Part shown: positions 1-4,902 of the stretch, one piece after another | Layout: each line of letters starts with the position of its first letter | How positions within the stretch are numbered: position 1 is the first letter of the stretch | Origin: Verrucomicrobiales bacterium | GTDB lineage: Bacteria; Verrucomicrobiota; Verrucomicrobiia; Methylacidiphilales; JAAUTS01 | Direction of reading: 5' to 3' | NCBI GenBank assembly: GCA_031279715.1 | Contig: JAITHY010000045.1 | Span: forward strand, 1-6,270 | DNA: 6,270 nt | The notes under the pieces: model-generated | What the model was told of the DNA's origin: nothing | Seen by the model: only the letters and a program-made list of their open reading frames with translations | The model's database searches: none | Program-made: the position numbers and the translations under genes

Positions 1-1290
1 GGCAATGCCCGCCAGCCAGTCGTGCTCGCGGCACACTTGCGCGAGATTTTCCGGCAGACTGATTTTTAGCTCTGGCAACGCCACCAGCGCGTCAGCGGCA
101 AGCGCGGACAAGCTCGCGCACAATTCCGGTGCGCCGCCGCTGACGCCGAGGAACATCACGGCGTCACTGACAGCGGGCGCGTCGTCGTTGGTGGACACGG
201 AAAAATCCAGATACACCCGCGCGTAACGGCGCAGCGCGTCGCCGAGCGGGGTGAGCGTCAGCGCGTCATAACACCGCGCCTCCCACTCGTAGGCCACCTT
301 GAACTGGCGGTCGAGCATGTAGGCGCGGTTGAACTCGTTGGCCGCCCGGGCAAATTCTCCCTCGTCGTAAAGTTTGAGGCCGCGATAAAACGGTTGCAAC
401 GCCTCGACGCTGACGCTCGGCAAATACGGTTGCGCGGCGCGCTCCGGCACTCCCAGCAGCGGGAACAGCCACGGCTGGATTTTGTTGATGAGCGCGGGGC
501 CATCGAAGGTGAACATTTGCGCGGCGACGAGGTGACTGTCAGCGGTGTTGACAAGGCGCAACTCGCAATACTGACCGTCAGCGGGCGCGAGTTGCAGCAA
601 ATAATCCGCGCCGAGCAACGCCGCGGCTGGCGCAACATCGCGCAACCCGCGCTCCGCCTCGTTGCGCTCAATCACAAGCTCCTGCGTCAGCGCGCGGTCG
701 AGCACCGTGAACCCGCTGACCGTCACCGCGTCGCGCAAACGGGCGGCGAGAATGAAGGTTTGGTCGTCCGCCAATTTGCCCGTTGGCTCAACGACCGCAA
801 TCCGCGCCGCGCGCGCGGCGGATTTTTTCGCGGCGGCAGTGACCAATAATTTTTGCGCCGCCGCTGACAGTCGCGCCGCGTCACCGGCGGTCGCCGCTGC
901 CGCCTCGGACGAACCGGCAAGTCGGCCGTCAGCGGCGTTCACCAACTCCACCAGCCACCGCCCGTTGTTCATTTCCCGAAAATGCAAATAAAACGCAATC
1001 CCCGCCAGCGGCGGCAGTTGCCGCTGACCGTCACCGCGCAACGCCAGTTCCTCCCGCTCCCGCAGCACCCGCCCGTATTCCGCCCGCTCGACGATTTGCA
1101 ACTCCGCCAGCTTGCCCAACTCCGCCGTCAGCACGCTTTGCCATGATTCCGCATTGGAGCCGCTGACACTCAACGCGACGCGCGGCGGCTGACCGTCGGC
1201 GGCAACCGCGCCAACGCTGAGCAACAGCGGGATGATTAAAGCATGGAACGCCACTCTCCATGCGCTGAAAAGTTTTGCCAAAATATTCAT
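1..1290 (-). CDS. Exported CsgG-like protein with TPR-like segment (partial, runs off left edge)
   Basis: An uninterrupted reading frame of 430 codons starts at the ATG at 1290 and is still open at base 1, so the C-terminus is missing. Residues 1-31 form a signal peptide (hydrophobic core AFHALIIPLLLSVGAVAA, cleavage probably near AVAA-DG). Residues 36-80 resemble the start of a CsgG/HfaB-type domain: a strand RVALSVSG, then a helix LTAELGKLAEL, then LQIVERAEYGRVLRERE. A second similar unit spans about 162-235 (RIAVVEPTG, then FTVLDRALTQELVIERNE, then AALLGADYLLQL). Residues about 296-345 (YRGLKLYDEGEFARAANEFNRAYMLD) look like a TPR hairpin. It follows the neighbouring CsgG-like gene after 3 bases, so it is probably translationally coupled; the only purine-rich stretch (AAGG) lies almost on the start codon. 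Known family: CsgG proteins form outer-membrane secretion channels; that this protein forms a pore is not shown. At least 15 copies or halves of the dispersed palindrome lie within it, read in two different frames. Confidence 0.85.
   Translation of the reverse strand, partial: MNILAKLFSAWRVAFHALIIPLLLSVGAVAADGQPPRVALSVSGSNAESWQSVLTAELGKLAELQIVERAEYGRVLREREELALRGDGQRQLPPLAGIAFYLHFREMNNGRWLVELVNAADGRLAGSSEAAAATAGDAARLSAAAQKLLVTAAAKKSAARAARIAVVEPTGKLADDQTFILAARLRDAVTVSGFTVLDRALTQELVIERNEAERGLRDVAPAAALLGADYLLQLAPADGQYCELRLVNTADSHLVAAQMFTFDGPALINKIQPWLFPLLGVPERAAQPYLPSVSVEALQPFYRGLKLYDEGEFARAANEFNRAYMLDRQFKVAYEWEARCYDALTLTPLGDALRRYARVYLDFSVSTNDDAPAVSDAVMFLGVSGGAPELCASLSALAADALVALPELKISLPENLAQVCREHDWLAGIA
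571..585. repeat. Palindrome copy, arms CTGAC/GTCAG
   Basis: CTGACCGTCAG is perfect over 5-base arms with a single central base, extended on the right by CGGG. It lies inside the partial CsgG-like gene, where it reads A-D-G-Q. Confidence 0.75.
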
Positions 1291-1293
1291 GCC

Positions 1294-2220
1294 TTATTTC
1301 ACAATCTGCGGAATCATTCTGTCTAACAACTTCGCCGCCGCGTTTTCCAGAGCTTGCTTGGCGGCGACGCTTTCGGCGAGGTCAGTGGCAGCGGCGGTTT
1401 CGCGTTCGGTGAACAGCAGTTTGCCCGTCGCGCGGTCAACCACGGTGATTTCCACGCGGGCGCGGCAGGCGACGAGGTTGCCGCGCCGCATCCCCAGTTC
1501 GCTGAACGCCTCGCCGCTGACGGTCACGTCCGCGCGGCGCGCCGGTTGCTCGCCGGCGCTCACCACGTCGAAGCCCAGTACTTGCAGGGTGCGGATGAAC
1601 TCGGTTTGCACGGCGGGGTCGGGGACGCTGCGGTTGAGATGGTGTTCGCCGATGCTGACGCTGATGGTCGGCAACGTTTTTCCGGCAAGCAGTTTTTTCA
1701 ACTGGTCGAGCCGCGCGGCGGGGTCGGCGGGGGTGATGGTCAGCGTGGCGGCTTGTTTGGCGATGGTCGCGGCGATTTTGTTGGCGAGGTCGGCGGCGGC
1801 CTGGTCAAGGTCAGCGGCGGTTTTGGCGACGGCGGTTTCGCCGTACACACGCGAGGTTTCCGCGCTGATGATTTTGGCGACGAGCCACAGTTTTCCGCCG
1901 CTGTCGAACAGGCGTCCGGTGACGAGCACTTTCGCGCCAAGCAACGCGCCGAGTTTGGCGGCGCTGTCAGTGGTGACGGTGCTGGTCATGCCGATTTCCT
2001 GCTCGCCGAGGATTTTGTCAATCTCCTGCCGCTCGACGAGGATGAGGTCCGGCGCCGCTGACAGTGAGGCGTTGAGCAGGGCGGCAACTTCGGCGCCGCG
2101 TTTGCCAAGCTGGGCGTCAGCGGCTTGGAAGTCGAACACGGCGACGGTCAGCGGTTCGTTGGCGCGGGTGAGCGTCAGCGCGGCGGCTGATAACAACAAG
2201 GCTAGGATTTGTTTTTTCAT
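1294..2220 (-). CDS. CsgG/HfaB-like exported protein
   Basis: 308 residues, starting at the ATG at 2220 and ending in TAA. Residues 1-20 are a signal peptide (MKKQ, then a Leu/Ala core, ending LTRA-NE) with no lipobox cysteine, unlike the lipoprotein CsgG of Escherichia coli. Residues 24-130 carry the CsgG-type fold signature: the first strand LTVAVFDFQ, a helix in AEVAALLNASLS, DLILVERQEIDKILGEQEIG, then AAKLGALLGAKVLVTGRLFDSGGKLWLVAKIISAETSRVYGE. After an Ala-rich helical linker (about 134-160), residues 183-308 form a second domain with GFDVVSA, ADVTVSGEAFS and ARVEITVVDRATGKLLFTERE, ending in a helix that resembles the C-terminal part of FlgT/CsgG-like proteins. It starts 6 bases after the upstream gene stops, and the downstream gene starts 3 bases after its own stop. 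No Shine-Dalgarno sequence is visible. The assignment to the CsgG-like superfamily is confident; the exact role (export channel or periplasmic assembly factor) is inference. Confidence 0.9.
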   Translation of the reverse strand: MKKQILALLLSAAALTLTRANEPLTVAVFDFQAADAQLGKRGAEVAALLNASLSAAPDLILVERQEIDKILGEQEIGMTSTVTTDSAAKLGALLGAKVLVTGRLFDSGGKLWLVAKIISAETSRVYGETAVAKTAADLDQAAADLANKIAATIAKQAATLTITPADPAARLDQLKKLLAGKTLPTISVSIGEHHLNRSVPDPAVQTEFIRTLQVLGFDVVSAGEQPARRADVTVSGEAFSELGMRRGNLVACRARVEITVVDRATGKLLFTERETAAATDLAESVAAKQALENAAAKLLDRMIPQIVK

Positions 2221-2226
2221 AATAAT

Positions 2227-3021
2227 TTAATTTTCATCAACGGTGCCTCGGCTGAGGTGTTCGTTGATTAGGTTAAAGAAAATTTCCCGGCTGCGCGGAT
2301 TGGTTTCGAGGTCGTTGAGGATGGGCAGCGTGACTTTGGTGAATGCGCCGCCGCTGGCGGTTAGTATGGTTCTGATGCTCGGTATGTCGTTGGAATCGCT
2401 GACAAACACAATGACACTGGCGCGGTCACCGTCAGCGAGCGGCAGCTTATTGATGCCGCCAACGGTGGTTTTGATGAATGTCAGCGCGTCGGGCGCAACG
2501 CGGTTGTCGGGAGCGTATTCGATGCCACGTGTGTTGAAATACAGCGCTATGGCGGGGTTGCCCCCGCCGACAATCACCATGCGTTTGATTTTGCCATTTT
2601 TCAATTTTTCATTGATAAAATGACCGGTGGATTTCCGGTTTTCAATCGGATAAATGGTGAGCGGCAGCGTTTGATTATCATTTATTTTTGAGGAATTGCC
2701 GACGGACAAAAAGGCGGCGGTGAGTTTGTTGACAGCTGGCAACACCACGCTGACGCTGAAGCTAACGCCGTTGTCTTCAGGCGCCACGCTGACGGTCAGC
2801 GGCAACGGCATGGCGACGCTGTTGCCGCGTTGAAAGAGCCTGACATGGCCGTTGGTCAGCGGCAGCGACGGCGAGACTAGGCGCAGTTTCAATGTTTCAC
2901 CGCTGGTGGCGGCGAGGCCGGGCGCGGGGATGATTTGCCGTTCCGCGTCCAGCACGTTGACGTTCACGGCGTGTACGCTGACGGTCAGCGCGAGGAATAA
3001 AATTAACAAGTAAGTTTTCAT
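2227..3021 (-). CDS. Exported protein of unknown family
   Basis: 264 residues. The start at ATG 3021 overlaps the stop of the preceding gene in an ATGA junction, which supports translational coupling; no separate Shine-Dalgarno sequence is seen. Residues 1-18 are a signal peptide (MKTYLLILFLALTVSVHA) with cleavage likely after VHA. The hydrophobic core of this signal is itself encoded by a perfect copy of the dispersed palindrome. Residues 20-125 are rich in short alternating strands (VNVNVLD, LKLRLVS, LPLTVSVAP, FSVSVVLP) and look like a beta-sandwich. Residues 147-264 look alpha/beta (RMVIVGGGNPAIALYF, then DRASVIVFVSDSNDIPSIRTIL, then TKVTLPILNDL). I do not recognise a family or any catalytic motif. 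Its position between the membrane protein and the CsgG-like genes suggests a periplasmic or surface partner of them, which is inference. Confidence 0.88.
   Translation of the reverse strand: MKTYLLILFLALTVSVHAVNVNVLDAERQIIPAPGLAATSGETLKLRLVSPSLPLTNGHVRLFQRGNSVAMPLPLTVSVAPEDNGVSFSVSVVLPAVNKLTAAFLSVGNSSKINDNQTLPLTIYPIENRKSTGHFINEKLKNGKIKRMVIVGGGNPAIALYFNTRGIEYAPDNRVAPDALTFIKTTVGGINKLPLADGDRASVIVFVSDSNDIPSIRTILTASGGAFTKVTLPILNDLETNPRSREIFFNLINEHLSRGTVDEN
2787..2801. repeat. Full perfect palindrome copy CGCTGACGGTCAGCG
   Basis: Perfect 7-base arms around one central base. It lies within the exported unknown protein, where it encodes L-T-V-S in LPLTVSVAP. Confidence 0.85.
2976..2990. repeat. Full perfect palindrome copy CGCTGACGGTCAGCG
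   Basis: Identical to the copy at 2787. It encodes A-L-T-V-S in the signal peptide of the exported unknown protein. Confidence 0.85.
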
Positions 3022-3593
3022 AATTTGGCAATCAACGGTTGGGCTTGGATGTTGTATCCGAGCAGCTTGCCGGGATTCTCGTGGCTCCAGAAAAATTGGT
3101 CGCCGCTGACGATGACCCGCCCGCCGCCGGTCAACAAAGTTTCCAGCGAAACTTCTTTGCCGTCCAGTTGCAAGCGAACAACGCGGCCGCTGAAGCTCAG
3201 CACGCGGATGAGTTCGCCACCGCGCCGGAGGCTGAGCAACAGCGGCTGGCTGGCGGTCAGCGACGGGTCGGCGCGCTCGGCGAGGACGATGCGGGTGTCG
3301 CCGTCGCGCTCAATGACGGCGGTGAGTTGGTTGGGAAACAGTTGCGAAAGTTGCGCGATAATTTTGCCGTCATCGCCAGCGGGCCGCGGTCTGGTCAGCA
3401 ACGCCAGCGCGACGCCGGCGCTGACAATCAGCGCGGCTTTGAGAAAAAATCTGAAATTTGAAATTTGGAAATGATTTGGAATTTGGTTTCTGAACGCCAC
3501 CAGCGCGTGATATTTGGCGCGTTCCTGACGGTCAGCGTTGCACGGCGGCACGGTCAGTTTCCCCAACGCGGTTTTTAATTCACGGTCATTCAG
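3018..3593 (-). CDS. Single-pass membrane protein in anti-sigma position
   Basis: The protein has a short polar N-terminus, one transmembrane segment (FFLKAALIVSAGVALALLT) and an exported C-terminal domain rich in strands (LTAVIERDGDTRIVLAE, RVVRLQLDGKEVS, RVIVSGDQFFW). This type II layout and its place directly after an ECF sigma gene suggest an anti-sigma factor or envelope sensor. I see no zinc-binding HxxxCxxC motif, so the class is unassigned. The start is ambiguous. CTG at 3593 gives N-terminus MNDRELKTALGKLTV, which fits the usual look of such proteins, and lies 4 bases after the ribosome-binding sequence AAAGGAG. TTG at 3566 is an alternative giving 182 residues. The well-spaced ATG at 3589 reaches a stop after four codons. 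With CTG the length is 191 residues and the gene overlaps the sigma stop by 8 bases. An AT-rich insert-like stretch (about 3451-3492) encodes QIPNHFQISNFRF just before the membrane segment. The gene ends in TGA overlapping the next ATG. Confidence 0.78.
   Translation of the reverse strand: MNDRELKTALGKLTVPPCNADRQERAKYHALVAFRNQIPNHFQISNFRFFLKAALIVSAGVALALLTRPRPAGDDGKIIAQLSQLFPNQLTAVIERDGDTRIVLAERADPSLTASQPLLLSLRRGGELIRVLSFSGRVVRLQLDGKEVSLETLLTGGGRVIVSGDQFFWSHENPGKLLGYNIQAQPLIAKL
3418..3434. repeat. Palindrome variant, arms GCGCTGA/TCAGCGC
   Basis: Perfect 7-base arms around the centre CAA. It falls in the transmembrane segment of the anti-sigma-position protein (ALIVSAG). The centre differs from the consensus while the arms remain paired. 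Confidence 0.7.
3451..3492. repeat. AT-rich low-complexity stretch of AAATTTGG-like units
   Basis: A run of GAAATTTG, AAATTTGG, ATGATTTGG and AATTTGG units stands out against the GC-rich gene around it. On the minus strand it reads QIPNHFQISNF, immediately before the transmembrane segment. It looks like a short inserted or expanded simple repeat tolerated in a linker. Confidence 0.55.
3525..3537. repeat. Palindrome copy CTGACGGTCAGCG
   Basis: Perfect over the inner 11 bases, with the outer left arm diverged. It lies in the N-terminal part of the membrane protein and reads N-A-D-R-Q. Confidence 0.75.
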
Positions 3594-4145
3594 AGTGCTC
3601 CTTTGCTTGTTGCAGCCGCTGTTTGAGTTGCCGCTTGGCGCGGAAAATCCGCCACGAGACGGTGGCTGTGGCGCAACCGAGGATTTTTGCCGCCTCGGCG
3701 TGGTTGAAGTTTTCGTAATACACCAGCGTCAGCGCACGCCGCCAGTCGTCAGGCAGGCCGCTGACGGCGCGGTGCAGCGGCGTGAAGTGGTGCCACTGTC
3801 AGCGGGCGCGGCTTGCTGTTCCTCGACGCCGTCGGTCAGCGGCAGCGTGAGGTCGGCGCGGACTTGCTGTTTGCGGCAATGGCTGCGGTGGCGGTTGGCG
3901 GCGATTTGGTAGAGCCAGTTTTTGAACGACACCTCGCGCCGGAAACCGCCGATGGCGCGGGCGGCGCTGACGAAGGTCTCCTGCGCGAGGTCGTCGGCAT
4001 CGTGATCGCTGAGCGTCAGTCGGTAGGCAAAGGCGTGTATCATCGGGTAATACCGGTTAAACAGCGCCGAGAAAGCGTCCGCGCAGCCGCTGATGGCGGC
4101 CCCAACCAGTTGCGGTTCGTCGCGCGTTTCCCCGTTGTCGTTCAT
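3586..4145 (-). pseudogene. ECF-type RNA polymerase sigma factor, frameshifted between regions 2 and 4
   Basis: Starting at ATG 4145 (a GTG at 4154 is an in-frame alternative), the first frame encodes sigma region 2: ADAFSALFNRYYPMIHAFAYRL, DADDLAQETFVSAARAI, then FKNWLYQIAANRHRSHCRK (residues about 22-92). It continues through a linker and ends at a TGA at 3729-3731, giving a truncated product. The sequence for sigma region 4 is intact but in another frame: LHRAVSGLPDDWRRALTLVYY, then NHAEAAKILGCATATVSWR (helix-turn-helix), then IFRAKRQLKQRLQQA, ending in TGA at 3586-3588. That second frame is closed upstream by a TGA at 3799-3801, so the frame change must fall between about 3729 and 3800. 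The total span of 560 bases (3n+2) fits loss of one base or gain of two in a gene of about 187 codons, a normal ECF length. It may be a real lesion or a sequencing error; no slippery heptamer for programmed frameshifting is visible. It heads the operon of membrane and CsgG-like genes. Confidence 0.85.
3594..3603 (-). promoter_or_regulatory. Ribosome-binding site at sigma/membrane-protein junction
   Basis: On the minus strand AAAGGAG (3598-3604) is the only strong Shine-Dalgarno sequence in the operon. It lies inside the end of the sigma region 4 frame. It is 8 bases from the ATG at 3589, which leads only to a four-codon frame, and 4 bases from the CTG at 3593, which opens the long membrane-protein frame. 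It therefore supports initiation near 3589-3593 rather than at the TTG at 3566. Confidence 0.55.
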
Positions 4146-4223
4146 TCGTTGCACCCATTATGACGCAAGGCGGCGGAAAACCTTTGAAGTTTTTTGAAAA
4201 AATCTCGCGCCAAAACAGCAAAA
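4146..4223. other. Intergenic stretch upstream of the sigma operon
   Basis: This short AT-rich region must contain the operon promoter if the terminator at 4224-4257 works. A possible -10 element CATAAT is seen on the minus strand at 4157-4162, but I find no convincing -35 partner and no clear ECF-type promoter. Nothing else is recognisable. Confidence 0.35.
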
Positions 4224-4257
4224 CCGCCAAGTTTCTTAAACAAAAAAATCTTGGCGG
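4224..4257 (-). terminator. Probable intrinsic terminator of the DUF1439 lipoprotein gene
   Basis: Inverted arms CCGCCAAG (4224-4231) and CTTGGCGG (4250-4257) are separated by an 18-base AT-rich loop. Read on the minus strand, the stem is followed by TTTTGCTGTTTTG (down to 4211). It lies about 20 bases past the lipoprotein stop codon and before the sigma gene, so it fits termination of that gene and implies a separate promoter for the operon below. The long loop and interrupted U-tract make it moderate rather than ideal. Confidence 0.6.
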
Positions 4258-4277
4258 CTTTGCGCGAACCCAAAGAA

Positions 4278-4805
4278 TTATTTGACCTTGATAATCAGAT
4301 CGTCGTTGGTGATGCGGAAGCCGGCCAAATGCCGGCTGGCTAGTTTTTCCACGGCGCTGTGTTGATCAAAGGCATGGGCGGTCAGGCCGTCGAGCGCTTT
4401 GCCGATGAGCGGGATGATGAGTTCCCTGGCCTGGCCGAGCTTTGCGGAGTCAAGACCGGCGATGCTGATTTGCGACAAGGCGGGTTCCTTGAGCACGACG
4501 GATTTTTTTGCGTCATTGTAACCGAGGCCGGATTCCACGGTCAGCGAGCCTTCCCTGGCCGCAAGGCCGAGCGGGGCGCTGACACGGACTTTCAGGTGGA
4601 TGACAATTTTGCCGCGCCCGCCGTCGAACTCGACATTGGGGTCGGCAAGCTTGACGCTGAGGATGCCGTTTTTTTCCAACGGAAATTGTTTTGTAATTTC
4701 CTGAATAACCATCGACTTGGGGACGGGGATTTCCCAAGTTCTGCCGCAAGACCACAGGATTGCCGCGAAAGCCGCGCCGAAGAGCAACGCAAAGGTTCTG
4801 TTCAT
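4278..4805 (-). CDS. YceB-like lipoprotein, DUF1439 family
   Basis: 175 residues from ATG 4805 to TAA. A longer in-frame start at 4904 exists, but it would put a polar tail before the signal peptide and run across the divergent promoter, so 4805 is preferred. Residues 1-20 are a lipoprotein signal (MNRTFALLFGAAFAAILWSC) with the lipobox cysteine at 20; the tryptophan at -2 is unusual. The mature part follows the DUF1439 pattern of Escherichia coli YceB: IPVPKSMVIQEITKQFPLEK at the N-terminus, then long amphipathic strands (ILSVKLADPNVEFDGGRGKIVIHLKVRVSAPLG, GSLTVESGLGYNDAKKSVVLKEPALSQISIAGL). It ends with a helix (ARELIIPLIGKALDGL) and a C-terminal segment ITNDDLIIKVK. The YceB family is structurally a tubular lipid-binding-like fold of uncertain cellular role. 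The protein is expected to be anchored in the outer or inner membrane. The gene is separated from the sigma operon by a terminator and is divergent from the gene at 4903. Confidence 0.85.
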   Translation of the reverse strand: MNRTFALLFGAAFAAILWSCGRTWEIPVPKSMVIQEITKQFPLEKNGILSVKLADPNVEFDGGRGKIVIHLKVRVSAPLGLAAREGSLTVESGLGYNDAKKSVVLKEPALSQISIAGLDSAKLGQARELIIPLIGKALDGLTAHAFDQHSAVEKLASRHLAGFRITNDDLIIKVK

Positions 4806-4813
4806 ACGGTCAA

Positions 4814-4841
4814 ACTGTAGCGCCTGCCAGCCGGAAGTAAA
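4814..4841 (-). promoter_or_regulatory. Candidate promoter for the lipoprotein gene
   Basis: On the minus strand TTTACT (4836-4841) and TACAGT (4814-4819) are separated by 16 bases. Transcription would begin around 4805-4807, essentially at the ATG, giving a leaderless or nearly leaderless mRNA. That fits the lack of a Shine-Dalgarno sequence. The match to the sigma70 consensus is partial. Confidence 0.35.
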
Positions 4842-4866
4842 GCCCGGCGCCTGTTGAATAAATAGC

Positions 4867-4895
4867 TTGTTATGCGGGATGATTTCACTTATATA
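4867..4895 (+). promoter_or_regulatory. Candidate sigma70-type promoter for the large exported protein
   Basis: TTGTTA (4867-4872) and TATATA (4890-4895) are separated by exactly 17 bases. Start of transcription is predicted at about 4902-4903, at or one base before the ATG at 4903. No Shine-Dalgarno sequence lies before that ATG (only AAAAAACC), so a leaderless transcript is plausible. Confidence 0.5.
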
Positions 4896-4902
4896 AAAAA
4901 CC

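Larger units (their letters stand above)
89..3971. repeat. Dispersed short palindrome family, consensus CGCTGACNGTCAGCG (dense zone)
   Basis: Half-site GTCAGC occurs at 91, 257, 538, 577, 686, 928, 1127, 1739, 1810, 2116, 2147, 2174, 2431, 2480, 2795, 2855, 2984, 3256, 3394, 3531, 3728, 3798 and 3835. Half-site GCTGAC occurs at 139, 409, 715, 863, 1023, 1162, 1188, 1516, 1654, 2057, 2398, 2749, 2788, 2977, 3105, 3420, 3760 and 3966. These are hand counts. Many half-sites have a recognisable second arm with one or two mismatches. Orientation is balanced and the spacing is irregular, so this is not a tandem or CRISPR-type array. Nearly all copies lie inside coding sequence. Further isolated copies occur at 4540, 4578, 5143, 5307 and 5919. 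Confidence 0.85.

Noticed and set aside
258..849. Open frames on both strands covering the left part of the window
   Set aside because: They are shadows of the uninterrupted 430-codon minus-strand frame that starts at 1290.
1232..2230. Long plus-strand open frame of 332 codons
   Set aside because: It lies antisense to the CsgG-like gene, whose protein has a clear signal peptide and domain pattern; the plus frame is Ser/Ala/Arg-rich low-information shadow sequence.
3729..3800. Programmed -1 ribosomal frameshifting in the sigma gene
   Set aside because: No X-XXY-YYZ slippery heptamer or obvious downstream stimulator is visible in the interval where the frames overlap; a lesion or sequencing error is more likely.
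89..3971. CRISPR array or tandem repeat as explanation for the recurring motif
   Set aside because: The spacing is irregular, the copies lie within coding frames and diverge, and there are no unique spacers of uniform length.
4319..4337. Perfect inverted repeat AGCCGGC-CAAAT-GCCGGCT
   Set aside because: It lies within the 3' part of the lipoprotein gene with no U-tract, and a better terminator lies beyond the stop codon.
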